A program made the translations under genes and the position numbers. 64,000 nucleotides of DNA from Clusia tigrina (lineage: Eukaryota; Arthropoda; Insecta; Diptera; Clusiidae): NCBI GenBank assembly GCA_920105625.2, contig OV050033.1, positions 5,002,001 through 5,066,000 on the forward strand, given 5' to 3'. Each line of letters begins with the position of its first letter. Position 1 is the stretch's first letter. Below, in pieces: positions 1 through 12,294 of this stretch. The notes beneath the pieces were generated by a model. That model made no database searches. It saw only the letters and a list, made by a program, of their open reading frames with translations, and was not told the origin of the DNA.

Positions 1-1350
1 CTGCTTTTTAGGAAGCATTCCTCCAACTTCAATAACTTTCTTTTTCAAACAAAATCAGAAGGACGAAATACTTGTAAATCCATAAGAGAGCTTTCCACTG
101 GTAATTAACAGAAAAAAACTTCATTTCACCATTAACATTAACATAACATTTTGCACACTTTAAAGTTCTGTTATTCCTCAGTACTTAAAAGGACGCTGGA
201 ATGTTAGCATAACATTTACAGTTACATTCAAATGTTAAAAGCCATGACGCTGCTGGACCACCTGCAATTGAGCTGCTCTCCCGGCAACATTTCCCGAGAG
301 CAGTCTTACTACACAGTGCGCAAGTTTTCCTTTCACCGACGTGGGAGCACAAGGAATATGCATGCAGATTTGACCAGCAGGATTAACCAAGTTGCTGTAG
401 CCGGGAGTCCGTTCAAAGCAACTATAGCAGTAGCGAAATGTTACACAAGGAGTAAGCATGTTGCTCACTTTGCCGTGGGCATGCTGCAAAGTTACGAATA
501 TATTTCCCATTTAGTCCAAGAATACTCGCTTGTAATTGACACGTCTGCATAGCTGTAGTGCACATATCTTAGTCTCAGAACTTTTATTAAAGCAAACCTT
601 TTTCTAGTCCAGCAATTCCCAATTTGCTTGCCTTGCTTCCGCTGCAACTCGTCTGCTGCTACTTATTTTTTAAATTTTCTATATATTTTTTATTAAATTT
701 ATGTTATGCCTGAGCATAGCTAAAGTTTCCATTAAAAATGATAAATTTCAAGTTTATTTGCTGTTGTTTTGGTTTTTGTTTTCTTAATTTTATTTGAATA
801 ATACGAGTTGCCCAGTTTTTATAGTTGCACACTTAAGGGCCATTTGCGCGTACTTACCGCATTATTTTTATATTTAAGGCAACATGAGCAGACCACCTGC
901 TGTTGGAAATTTCATTTGGAGCAACTGGCAGAGAGGTATAGTAAAGAATTTTCATGATTATAGCTGCTCACATAAGAGCTGCATTCAGTTAAGGGCATCT
1001 AAAGAAGTAAAGACTTATAAAACCTTTTGGACAAACACTAAAGTTGAACGTTATTAAGGAACGTCCAAATGTGCTTCCGCTGGACATTTTAAGAAAATCG
1101 CTTAGCAAAGGAGAGAACAAGCGAAGTGGGAGTCTGATAGATAGTATCTGCTGACATAGTACTTCATTATGATGCTATGAGGCGCTCGTATACTTCCATA
1201 TACTGAATTGATATTACTTTTCTCCTCATCCGTTTCTTTATTCAAATCAATCCCAGTTTTGCATTTACTAAAGAAAGTGATATCGCTAACTCCATGCTTA
1301 CTGCACTAGCAATCCAATTCTAGATTTCAAGATTCTCGCTATTTCTTATT
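1..1350. other. single-copy non-coding block
   Basis: I see no gene, repeat array or transposon here. Short open frames between 232 and 552 exist on both strands over the same bases and have no recognisable domain. The block is AT-rich with several poly-T runs. Confidence 0.6.
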
Positions 1351-1957
1351 GTAGACACAAATCCTGGCAGCACAGAGCGATTCTCTGAGTGGTGTAAACA
1401 ACCCAACTTCGCTAAGTTTCCTCTTCCCATACCAATTTCAAAATTATCACCGATTTCAAGGAGTGGACTATGACTTCTAAAAGATATTTGTAAGTGACCC
1501 CAGTGCCTACTTCAGTCTGTTCTCAAATTTACTTCTTAGTGTAGACACAAACCCTAGCAGGGCAGATCCAACCGCTGAGTGGTGTACACAAACCCAACCC
1601 AACTCGATAAGTAGAGCAACTTCGCTAAGTTTTCTCTTCCAAGACAAATTTCAAAATAATCAACATATTCAGTGAGTGGACTCTGACTTCTAAGAGATAT
1701 TTCTAAATGATCCCAGAACCTCCTTAAGTCTGTTCTCAAATTTACTTCTCAGTGTAGACACAAACCCTGGCAGAAGAGTTCCATCCGCTTAGTGGGGTAA
1801 ACAAACCCAACGGAACTCGTTAAGTATAACGACTTCGCTAAGTTTTCTCTTCCCATACCACTTTAAAAATGATCAACACATTCAGGGAGTGGACTTTGAT
1901 TTCTAAGACATATTTCCAAATGATCTCAGTGCCTTCTTAAGTCTGTTCTCACATTTA
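1351..1957. repeat. tandem repeat, 3 units of 190-213 bp
   Basis: Three diverged units begin with gtagacacaaa at 1351, 1541 and 1754. Each then carries the conserved pieces cttcgctaagttt, a gtggact segment and gtctgttctca near its end. Units two and three hold an extra ~20 bp after the start compared with unit one. No coding sequence is evident inside; the small minus-strand frame at 1554-1739 is a by-product. Confidence 0.85.
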
Positions 1958-2123
1958 AGCAATCTATAGCTGAAGTTCTCGAATCTCTTTAAGAGAGTTT
2001 TGTGGCTTTTCCAATTACTTTTCGGATTTTATCTTTTTATCCTTCCGCGATATTTCTATCTAGACTTATAACTTTGCTAGAATGGTTCTAACAACTGCTT
2101 TATCTATCGTTCACCAGGACCTT

Positions 2124-2289
2124 CTTTCTCTCTCTATCTATCTATCTATATCTGTCTATCTATCTATCTATCTCTCTCTATCTATCTCTCTCTCTCTATC
2201 TATCTCTCTCTCTCTCTCTATTTATCTATCTCTCTATCTGTCTATCTATCTCTTGCTAAATTCCTCCCTCTTTTTTTTTTTTTTTTTTT
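2124..2289. repeat. (TCTA)n/(TCTC)n microsatellite followed by a T19 tract
   Basis: An interrupted tetranucleotide array of TCTA, TCTC and TCTG units runs to about 2253. After a short unique gap, 19 consecutive T bases occupy 2271-2289. The serine/leucine/tyrosine-rich frame translated across it is an artefact of low complexity. Confidence 0.95.
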
Positions 2290-4289
2290 GTTTGCTGAGG
2301 AGGGGAAACATCTAAAGACAATGGCCGAGGCCGTAGAGTGGGTTTTTAACCCGAACCGCGCCTCATCTGCTCTTCATAGAACTCATTCTCGTATTTGTCA
2401 ATCCTCCTCCTTATTATAGTGATCTGTTAATACTGGCGATGGGCTTTTCTTGCTGCTGATAGGAATTCCTCAAACGGCTGGGGTCAGGAATTTTAACCAA
2501 ACAGCAGTCAAATGAATTGAAATTATAAATAAAATGCGGCACTACTGAAGTGGAACGTGTTCTCGCATTTGTTGCTTCAAGGGCAATTAAATCATTCGCT
2601 GCGTCGTAAATACTTCAAAAATATTTGGCACACGGAATGTGCAATTAAACTTAACAGGCAGCAAATGCGAACGGCATTTAAGGCAATTCCAGTTGCGGTG
2701 CTCAATTAGCGAGCCTTGAAATATCGAAGAATTACAGCAACGAACACGGAAAATTAGCTAAAAATGGAACAACGCAGGTTGTACGCTAGTTGTGCGGGAG
2801 TGTTGGGGTGGGCGGAGGCGAGTATGTTTATTTGTTTATTAATGAACCGTCTCCCACACAACTCAGCGGAGCACTTCACATCATAATGGCAATAAACACG
2901 GCCGGAAAAATGTTGGCGCACGGTAAGTGCAAAGTTTCGAAAGCACATAAATAAATAAATAAATAAGATTCCTGCTCGTTCGCCAAAGTAAACGCAAAAG
3001 TAAAGCGAGCATAAATTATGACGAACAACAACAACAACAGCGGAATCCAAAATTTCAAGCATTCCTAAATGCATTCTGCGTTGAAGGCGATTTCCAGAGC
3101 GTTGCCGCCGTTCGACTTAATTCGCCTGCCCCACATGGCATTGATTGCCTCAACGGGCAGTGCCGTCCCTTCGATGGTGTGTGTCTGCCTTTCGTTGCAA
3201 TTGACAGTTCTGCACCTAAATTTGATTTGGAAAAGCAGCAAACTTTAAAAAGAAGCTTAATAAATTTTCTCAAAGGACACCCTTGGAGCAGTCTATTTGT
3301 GTTCACCTTCTTTATTCTTGTGTTCTCCATTGACAAGGGTAATCTCAATTTGGTGCTCTGCGGGTAGAGCCTTTTGTCCAGCCGCTGTCTGCTGTCGGTA
3401 TTAATTTTCCATGTCAGTGACTTATTTCCTCAGTGGTGCCGACAACCTCCCCTTTCCGATATATTTATTGATTGATTTCTGTGGCCGACCTGCTGTTTCC
3501 TCTTTATTTTTGTTCGCCCTTTGTTGTTGTGGTTTCGTGCCTGTAATCAATGTGCTTATGAAACCACTCACTCCAGATTTCATTACATGTCGGTTATCCG
3601 CCATGACTTATTTTACAGCATTGTTGAACTTGAAACTCCCATCAGGGGGAATGGAATCAATTAAATGTGTTGTTTTCCTTTTGTGGCTGACTTCTTTCCC
3701 GGTCGTCGGTTTGTGTTTGTGGTATTTCGATATGTTTGAAGTGCAAATTAAATACAATTCCACAAAGGTTACCATAGAAATCTGCTCCTCTTTGTTTGAC
3801 TCCTGGATGTATCCAATAAAGCACCCGATTGCTGCGGCTGTATTTTTAAGCAGGCTTCCTTCCTGGCACTGCTTCTGTTATTGTAGCAGATTTTCTGCTT
3901 ATTTATTTAAGCTTTCTACCATTCGATTTAACACTTGATACTCGTCTAAGATGTTAATCAACTCCGGTGAAGGTAAAAGGAATTGCCGCCACCACTAGAC
4001 TGGAGATAGATGTCAATGGCTGGGTGAGAGCTGTTTGACTTTTGTGCCGGAAACATGAACGTTACCAGGACGTTTGATTTAACTTGGGAATAAATTGAAT
4101 ATTTGGTTTACTAGAGTATAATTTAATACTGTGATGAAAATAGAGAGAAATCTGAGCCAACACTACAAAATCAAGGGATAAACAAAGAGATAATCTTGAG
4201 TGAAAAGAAGAGATTAGTTTAAAGAAGAGCGGGATCTAGTCAACTAGTCACTGCGCCCTCAAATGGGTTTATTGTGACAGTTCTTTCCA
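2290..4289. other. single-copy block; one long frame without a family
   Basis: No repeats or transposon sequence are visible. A plus-strand frame of 175 codons at 3411-3938 is hydrophobic and cysteine-rich, but has no motif I recognise, overlaps minus-strand frames, and shows no splice or promoter context. I treat it as a chance frame. There is a short (AAAT)n run near 2945-2965. Confidence 0.5.
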
Positions 4290-4514
4290 ATCTGGAGTAA
4301 TTATTATTGAAATGTTTATAAAATGAGAAAATCATGGGAAGCAAAAGTATCTCCAAAGGTCCTTAAAATTTTTGAATTATAAGTTAACAAACACATTATG
4401 TTGTTCAATGTGTTTATGAACTTATTATTCCAACATTTTTAGGACCTTTGGAGATAATTTTGGTTACCGTAATTTCCTCATTTTATAAGTATTTAAATAT
4501 TATTTATTCAGCTG
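4290..4514. repeat. ~225-bp imperfect palindrome (fold-back element)
   Basis: The two halves are inverted copies around a centre at 4402. The best-conserved parts are tatctccaaaggtcc at 4348-4362 against its exact complement at 4442-4456, and the taagtt...aactta segment spanning 4380-4424. Similarity continues outward to about 4290 and 4514 with mismatches and small indels. There is almost no spacer, so a transcript would fold as one long hairpin. No open frame is present. It could be a miniature fold-back transposon or a hairpin-RNA source; I see no clear target duplication. Confidence 0.8.
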
Positions 4515-5150
4515 AGATTTAGGGAAAAAATTACGATCCTTGACTCAAAGAACTAACTCCGAATTCACAAATAAGTAGTAAAAATGAAGTAAGTTACAAA
4601 TAAAAAATGAAGTCAGCAACCCTATGATAATGGTTGTAGGAAAAAGCTCGTCCTTATTCTTCATAATCAAGATCACCAATCTATAATCTATTGAAAAGCA
4701 ACTAAATAAGAGACCTCAGGTCCAGCCACTTTCGAAGAGAAATCATAAAACCGTTACTGAAGGCCTGCTATAGTATCTTGGGAAAAATCTGCTACTAGAG
4801 ATTTACGCAGAACCTCTTTACAGAAGTATTTCCCAAAGTTCTGAAAAACCCGAAACCAATGCTAGCCAAAATATTCAAGATTAGGTCTGTACTGAGAATG
4901 TCTCAAAGCTCTGCCAGGCTCTGCCAATTTTCACTGGATCTGTCAGCAAAATGAGTGATGGTTTCAAGCCAATTGGGAATGTTTCCAGCTACTTTTTGTA
5001 TTGAGCGTTTGGAGGATGTAAATCAATCCAAGCAGTTTTCTGATTCTTTATTCCATATTTTTTATGATCTATTCTAAATATTAAATCTGTTTATTTTGAA
5101 AGCTTTCTAATAAGATTTCTTTGGCTTTTATGATACATCTCTTAGTAATC
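4515..5150. other. single-copy non-coding block
   Basis: AT-rich sequence with no gene or repeat that I can identify. Confidence 0.5.
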
Positions 5151-5298
5151 TATTTCATAAGATCTCATCTCGTACCACTTCATAAGATCTCATCTCGTAC
5201 CACTTCATTAGATCTCATCTCGTACCACTTCATTAGATCTCATCTCGTACCATTTCATAAGATCTCATCTCGTACCATTTGATTAGATCTCATCTCAA
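5151..5298. repeat. 25-bp minisatellite, ~5.7 copies
   Basis: The unit gatctcatctcgtaccact (plus tcatta) starts at 5161, 5186, 5211, 5236, 5261 and 5286, an exact 25-bp period. Variation is restricted to a few positions (cactt/cattt, cataa/catta), suggesting recent expansion. Confidence 0.97.
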
Positions 5299-6850
5299 CC
5301 CACACATAACGCAGATTGTAAAGCCATGCAAATATGATAAAAGACTACAATCGAGCACTTAGCTTTATGTTCCCACACAAGCCACTAACAATTGGCCTTG
5401 TACTGAGTAGTTCACTCAGAACATACTTAAATCCTTCGCTTGTGTTGCTCGTATAATGCTTAAATGTCTCTGCGAAATCGTCTCCTTGCTTATTCCTTGA
5501 ATTTTCAGTTTCAGTTTATTCAGTTTATTTCTCGTTTAAAGTAAAAAGTGTCACCTGACTTTTGAAATGCGTTTGCTTCCGCTTCAGTTGATACCTGTGC
5601 CCTCACAACTTTTATATACGGTCTTAATGATGTGCGAGTACAAACAGTCCAAGCCACACCACACCACTTCAGTCAGTCCATTCGTCCGTCAGCTTGTGCG
5701 CCATGGAGCTGGGCGCTGCTGAAGTAGTTTGTCACAGGCAAACATCCAAACAAACACAATCACAATTTCAATGGCCGTAATATGATCATTATTAAAAGAG
5801 AAGCCAGCTGGTCATTGTGTGTGCAGGCATACGCAGGACAGTGTGTGAAATGTTGAAAGGACAGCAGTCAGGATATGTACTGTGGCATGTCTGTTGACAT
5901 TGTTCCAATGATATTGGTTGTCAATGACAATTGAAATTTAAGGCGATTTTGTTATGATGCGGCACTGCATTGTGTGCTACAAAATAAGATTGGGACTCAG
6001 TTCTTTTCTCCACATTTTTCAAGGGTGAAGTTAACGTATTAAAGGGACACAGTGATGTAAGTGTGTGCCGAATGCGACAAGGTTAAACACACACAGTCCA
6101 TTTTGTATGATGTTGCAGTAAATTAATTTATGGGATCTCTGCTTGTTTAGGCAATGAGTGAGCTTATGGAAGAGAGGGTGAATCGAGCTTAAATGTGGTT
6201 ACTATTCGGTAACAATTTCATGTGCTTTATATTTTTAAATATATTATTAACAGTATTTAGTTCACGTATGACAGAATGCAATTCCTTTCAGAACAGTCAG
6301 GATCAATTCTTTCTAAAATTCCCCCACGGAGAAAGCCCTAATTCTCCTCTAAATGAATATCTTTGCACTTCCAAAAGTCAACCGTAACCACCACAAGCGT
6401 GGTAATAATTACAAGCTTTGACAGCGTTAATTTCGTTAATGCGCACACACAGCAACCACACCCCTTTCAACTAATTGAAGACTTCAGCAATATTTAAAAT
6501 AACCGTCCTCGTACACAATTTTGCTTGACTTTGTCGGCGCTGAATTATTAAAGGCCTCGGAACTCGAACGCGCAACCGGCAATTTACAATTTGCAGAGCC
6601 GAGCTGAAAGAATTAAAAGCGAACAGTCTCCTTCGCGGAATTAGTTATTCACTTTGCCGGTGCCTATTTTTTTTATATAATTATTATTTAATGGCCGTGC
6701 TAAATAGAGAAAAATAAAAACACATTTTTAATATTTTATGATCCTTTTCTCAACGGAATTATTAATTATAATTTTTTATATTTTATTATTTTTCACTTCA
6801 AATTTATTATAAAATTGTAGGTAGCTAAAATAGGAGGAACGATTCGATTG

Positions 6851-6854
<4 letters not shown>
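5299..6854. other. single-copy non-coding block
   Basis: No transposon or tandem repeat is visible. Composition is more balanced than in the repeat islands. The 64-codon frame at 6193-6387 has no recognisable domain. Confidence 0.5.

Positions 6855-6939
<85 letters not shown>
6855..6939. repeat. (TA)n microsatellite
   Basis: About 85 bp of alternating TA, broken once near 6916. The tyrosine/isoleucine frame on the minus strand across it is not a gene. Confidence 0.98.
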
Positions 6940-7145
6940 ATTTTTATCGATTACTCTTATGAGTCCATCTAAAGAGGTTGCTGACATATTCAAGCTTCAA
7001 ACTCAAAACTTATTAATTAAAAAATTTGTTGCATACTTTTAGGAGCCTTCAAAATTTGGGTTCCAATATTCTGTTAAAGAAGTCTGAGCTAATTTAGGCT
7101 GCCATAAACTTAAAGAAAACAAAACAATTTTCAATTCTCAAAGAA

Positions 7146-7360
7146 GGGCAAAAGGGCAGGCTTTCCCGTGGATTGAAAAGGCTTTCAGACAGTATTCTAA
7201 ATGAGAGATTGCTTGAGTTGTGCAATGAGACCTTCCGTAATTTCTTAAATATCCGCCCATTGAAATGAAAGACTCTAATCGTAGAACCCAGTTAATCTCT
7301 CACTTAGTATACTGTTTCCGAAAGCCTTTTCAATCGACGTGCAATTCTGTCTTTTTGCCC
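7146..7360. repeat. 215-bp imperfect palindrome (fold-back element)
   Basis: The halves are inverted copies around position 7253. The 16-mer gattgaaaaggctttc at 7171-7186 is exactly complementary to 7320-7335. The outer ends gggcaaaa (7146-7153) and ttttgccc (7353-7360) also match exactly. Intervening sequence aligns with scattered mismatches, and there is essentially no unpaired spacer. No frame crosses it. Its sequence differs from that of the other palindromes in the window. Confidence 0.85.
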
Positions 7361-9488
7361 CACAAACGCACAGGCGTGTGCTCTCACGTATCTGTCACAC
7401 ATATGCATCTAAATTAGCACCTGCTGCATATGCTGCCAGTCTGTGGCACGCTCGCATGTTCCGCACTGAAATGACGCAAAGCAAATGCTGCACATACTGC
7501 TAACTGCACACACTGCTAACTGGCTCGCTTACCGTGCTGCAGGTGAATTTTGGGGAAAATCGCATTAAAATGCAAACAATTTTTGTCAAATGCTCCGCAC
7601 CACCACGCCCTCGAGCCACCACGAACACGTGCCTGTGTGTTTGCAGCTCTGCAGAGTAATACTGAGAGCACTTTCGCACATAAAGACACAGCCTCACATA
7701 CACACACTCATCTACACACACACAAACACATCTACACACACACTCCTCTGTATATGGAGGCATAATCTATTTTAATTCACTTTTTTACTGTTTACTGCAT
7801 TGGCTGCCTGGGCGCCAACATTTTTAATGGCCTCGCCTCGTAGTGCAGCAATAAATTTTATTGTATTGGTTTAGCAATTTAAATATTTAACAATTTTACA
7901 AATTGAACGGCATTTTAATATACACAAACACAACATTCGGTTTTATTTTATTCTATTTATGCGCCATGTGAGCATTTATTTAATTTTTGGTTAAATCTCC
8001 ATCAAATCTGCAATTGACAGTTTAGGGGATTTTCCCATATTCGACTAGAAAATTAAAGTGTGAAATCCATGAAACTAGATTTTTATGAATTAATTGGGAC
8101 GGTGAGAATAGAAAATAAAAACTAAACGCAAACATGGTTTCCAAAATGTGGAAATGGTGCGGCGTTAATGCTCTAATCTGCTTGTTTAAGCATCTAATGC
8201 AGTGGACGGACAATGCAAAACATTTGTGTGTACTTTATGTGAAATGTTGGGGAAGAGAAATTTGAAATGTTGGAAAGAGAAGCGTTGATTATCATGAGCG
8301 GATTCACCCTCGAAATACAAATATTGAATACTTTTCCGTTTCCTTTCATTATGCAATTAGTACCAAGGGTAGGTCCAAGTCACTGCCACAGTTAAAAGCC
8401 CTCACCACAGACAAAGTGTGTGGAGAGGGTCTTTCCAGTACCATCTATGATAACTATTCGGCTTAATGGATATTCTACTGATTCTTTCGGCCGAACTGTT
8501 GAGTCAAGCAATTGAAATTCATTAAAAGCATTTTCTGCTTGAATTTGCCAATACTTATTCTGCACAAGGGTGCCTCACTTTTCCCTTCTTCTGGCCAAGT
8601 ACTGTCACATAACTGCCTCTTAGCATGCATCTCCATCAATGGATTTTTATAAGGACTTCTGTCAATGAGGACTGATGGATTTTAACTTCACATCCTTACT
8701 TTAAGAACGAATATTCACATGAATTATGCAATTTTTCAATAGTTGCGTTTCCATTTTCCAGCATTTAATCCTTTCGCTTCACATTCAAATCGCCGCATTG
8801 TCAATTTAAATGCTATCAACACACACAGATAGGGACGAATAAACATATGAGTATCTGCAAAAACCGACCCGTAAACACAATCAATGCAAATGACAGTGAC
8901 TTTCATTTTGTGTCCGTGAGAATGTGTGAGTGTGACTGTGTGTGTGTGTGTGTGTGTGTGTGCGCAAATGTACATAAAGCTGACTTTTTGGCATGACATG
9001 GCAACGTTTGATAATCCTGTTTGTAACGTATCAATTTATTGAAATGGAACATTATAATTCTACAAACATTGTTTATTTATTAAACTCGTGCATATTGATT
9101 TCAGAAGGGATTTGGAGCTGGTAAGAGGAAGGATAATTTGCAGTCTGCGGAAACCAAGGCTCAGATTTGAAGATTCTAACAGAAACTGACTTGTGCTCAA
9201 ATACTGGTTTTTATATGGTATGAAATCAGTATGAAATCAATATGATGTATGATGTAAGTACCGCAGCGTCCTATTAGACAGTGCCTTGAGGAAGGAAATA
9301 CTTTGAAGATGGATCGAAATATTGCATACTCCAAAGTCGTATATAGGCAAAGTGAGGCTGATTATAATTTTTCAGGCACAGTGAATATAAATATAGTTTT
9401 GTGGGAATCCGAGTTATAGATACTAGGGTATCTTTAATACTAATGCAGGTCAAGAAGATCTTCAGTGAGTATGTTGTATAAAGGGTAT
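7361..9488. other. single-copy block with CA/TG microsatellites
   Basis: Contains a CA-rich stretch at about 7686-7745 and a (TG)n run at 8937-8962. Frames of 60-90 codons on both strands across these stretches are low-complexity artefacts. No gene is recognised. Confidence 0.5.
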
Positions 9489-9735
9489 GCCAAAGAGGAA
9501 TAGTTCCTTAGCCAAAAGTATTGAAATGTTGATTTTTCTCCATGTAGCCATGCTAGGCAAGGAGTACAATAAAAAGGAATAGTTCCTTAGCCAAAAGTAT
9601 AGAAAATTTTATTTGTCTCCATGTAGCCATGCTAGGCAAGGAGTACGCCAAAAATGAATAGTTCCTTTGCCAAAAGTATTGAAAAGTTGAGTTTTCTTCA
9701 TGTAGCCATTCTAGTCAAGGAGTATGTCATAAAAT
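9489..9735. repeat. 79-bp tandem repeat, ~3.1 copies
   Basis: Units share gaatagttcctt, gccaaaagta and catgtagccatgctaggcaa. The ggaatag landmark recurs at 9497, 9576 and 9655, giving a 79-bp period. The array ends where the flanks of the 141-bp array begin. Confidence 0.93.
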
Positions 9736-9782
9736 TAGAGATCCTTATTCAAAATTATTGCGGTTTATACAGCAAAGTGGAT

Positions 9783-10190
9783 GACAATTAGCTGACGAAA
9801 TGAAGGTTTCATCCTCTTCATTGCAGAATCTGTACATTGAGTATTGACAGAACCAGACCATACCTGGTAAGACCTCTGGTCATAACCCTCAGACTACTCT
9901 GATAAAATTTCTCCTTCTTTTCTGACAATTAGCTGACGAAATGAAGGTTTCATTCTCTTCATTGCAGAATCTGTACATTGAGTATTGACAGAACCAGACC
10001 ATACCTGGTAACACCTCTGGTCATTACCCTCAGACTACTCTGGTATAGTTTCTCCTTCTTTTCTGACAATAGCTGAGGAAATGAAGGTTTCATTCTCTTC
10101 ATTGCAGAATCTGTACATTGAGTATTGACAGAACCAGACCATACCTGGTAAGACCTCTGGCCATAACTCTCAGACTACTCTGGTATAGTT
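9783..10190. repeat. 141-bp tandem repeat, 3 copies, in the 3' part of a LINE fragment
   Basis: Units begin with gacaattagctgac at 9783, 9924 and (shortened) 10064, with ends near ctccttctttt. They are nearly identical. The third copy continues directly into coding sequence of the minus-strand LINE fragment at 10099-10460, so the repeat was probably made by duplicating the 3' end of that element. Confidence 0.92.
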
Positions 10191-10460
10191 TATCCTTAAA
10201 CCATCCAGTGGTTTTGATAAAAGTAGCCACTTTCGTTAGCTTCATCCGGGAAAACTCCTCAATGCTGTCAAGAAATCCAAATCCAAGAGTCGAGAACCTT
10301 CTTCTGTATAGAGAAATGCATCCACACAGGAGGTTTTCAACTGTTTCCTCTTCCTCGACATCTTGACAGCTCCTACAAAAGTCATGTAAACTTAACTGAA
10401 GGCGTATACGCAGTGACTGAAATACTGACGACATTTTCAGCCTTCTCAAGCAGTGTAATA
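10099..10460 (-). mobile_element. non-LTR retrotransposon, C-terminal zinc-knuckle fragment
   Basis: The minus strand encodes 116 codons ending at 10099. They hold the pattern typical of the extreme C terminus of RNase H-bearing non-LTR elements: FCRSCQDVEEEETVENLLCGC, then a region of RRR...LGF..LDSIEE and finally FIKTTGWF. These families normally end ORF2 with a CX2C...HX4C knuckle after reverse transcriptase and RNase H, for nucleic-acid binding. Here the usual histidine is asparagine, so the knuckle is broken. Upstream coding similarity fades near 10460, indicating a 5'-truncated or eroded copy. The 3' side runs into the 141-bp array. Clade not assigned. Confidence 0.85.
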
Positions 10461-12294
10461 CTTGTTGGTCCCAAAGTGAACATTGCGAAACTCATACGGA
10501 GACTGAAGTTAACCAATTCGCTGAGAAGGTGTTAAGAATCTGTTTATAGTATAAATGAATCACGCCCACTGTACGAGTACTACTGAAGTGACTGCATTGC
10601 TTGTCTTTCTCGGTAACTATTGTGATGAACTGCGGTACCAAAGCAGCTCCGTTAAATTGTAAACAAATGCAGAACCAGGCAAAAACTGGAAGGAAGTTTG
10701 AAGCCAGTCTCTGCCGAGCACACTAGGAAACTTTTTCATGATTGCTGATTTGCCAGGGCAGCGAGGCAACAGTAACTGTGCTAACTACAACCAACAGGAT
10801 TGTGAATTGCAAAACTAACAATGCCACTGTTGCAGCTTTGTTGTCTATCCAGCAAATGCTGCGCGCTGATAAAATGGCCATCAAAAAGTGCAAACCTGAG
10901 CATTGGCTTTGTCGGAGCGCGCTGCTAATACAATAGAAGTGCATGTTTGTGTAAAAATTGATACGCCGCGCGGTGCATTTTTATTGGTATCGACAACAAT
11001 AAAACTACGTGCAGCAATTTCGGTTGGCTTTCGCGACTATTCCGATATGAGTTCCCCAGCGAAAGGATTTGGCTGCACTGCGCTGCTTTGCTGTTTATTC
11101 GGTATCGTCTGCCTGCGCATCGATGAGCAAAAATTTACAACAAAACTCGTTTTTTTTTGCTGTATTCTGTTTCAGTTTTGTTTGATTTTTTTCAGTGTCC
11201 CACTTCATAAATGTGCAAAGTTTTCCATTCTGATTTCTTTTGACCCAAATGAACGGAATTGCTCTGCTTGGCCGAATGGGAAGTGAAAAGAAAAGTTTCT
11301 ACCCGCATATCAATGGCAATTCCCGGGAGGGGTTGGCATAGTTTCGATAATTTTTAATGGCTTTAAATGTAATAAATATCTGTGCCCCGTAATAAAGTAA
11401 ACGCCTTAAGTAGCTTAGCTGCAATTAGAGTGTAATGCTTTCTGCTCTACATGAGCAGGAAAAAGGCGAGCGGGCGAAACCTTCACGCTCCACAAACGGT
11501 CTAAACAAACTGCGCCACTGAAATCAGTTGAAGCAATTAAATTGCGCCCCTTCCAGAGGCCAAACCACCGCCCGCAATATGCTTGTTGCGCATATCGCTC
11601 AATTTTCAATTCATTCTCTGAGGCATTCGCTTTTGATGGCTCCACCGGCAACTGCTCGCAGTCGGCGTCTTTTTGCCCTGCATAATTGCAGTTCCGAACT
11701 GCATTCCTGCCATTTTATTCCTTTTGTATTCCGGTCATTTTTTAATTTTTTCTCCACATTTTTCTTTCATGCTTTTGCGCGTTTTTTTCCTGTATTTTTC
11801 TTTTCACTTCCAATTATTAGCCTGGGCTTCGCAGGAATTGTAGTAGCGCTGCATGCCCAAGTCCCTAGCAGGCTTCTTCAATGCATTTCTGTGGAATTGT
11901 TATAGTAAAGTAGCCAAATTAGTGCGAGAAGCTCCACAAAGAGCTCACCGCTTATGCCAATTACGCGCATTTCAATGATGAGAATGAGTTGCAGGACGTT
12001 TAGGATACGCCTCCTAATTGCCCAAACTGATTTGTATATTCCAAGTGGTCTACCATAATGGTGAAACTGCGGGCTATTTTAATAAAGGTAGGTAAGAAAC
12101 AATCAACACACTGCGAATATGGTACGAGTATAAAGTATATACATCGTATATCGTATAAATATAATACATTTCTACCACTTCATAACAAAGGAAAATCATG
12201 AATTTTCATTGCTTCTATTCACCCATTATATTTGGCTCATGAGCAATGGAAAAAACTTTAAATTTAAATCAAAAATAGTAATAAAAGCAATGAC
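10461..12294. other. single-copy non-coding block
   Basis: No transposon or tandem array is visible. Frames of 60-127 codons occur on both strands (for example 10903-11286 and 11528-11905) but overlap each other and show no domain, signal or splice context I can support. Confidence 0.5.

Noticed and set aside
2082..2315. Ser/Leu/Tyr-rich 77-codon frame
   Set aside because: Pure translation of the TCTA/TCTC microsatellite and poly-T tract.
3411..3938. 175-codon plus-strand frame
   Set aside because: Hydrophobic composition follows T-richness; no motif, no gene context, and a minus-strand frame covers part of it.
6793..6993. Tyr/Ile repeat frame on the minus strand
   Set aside because: Translation of the (TA)n microsatellite.
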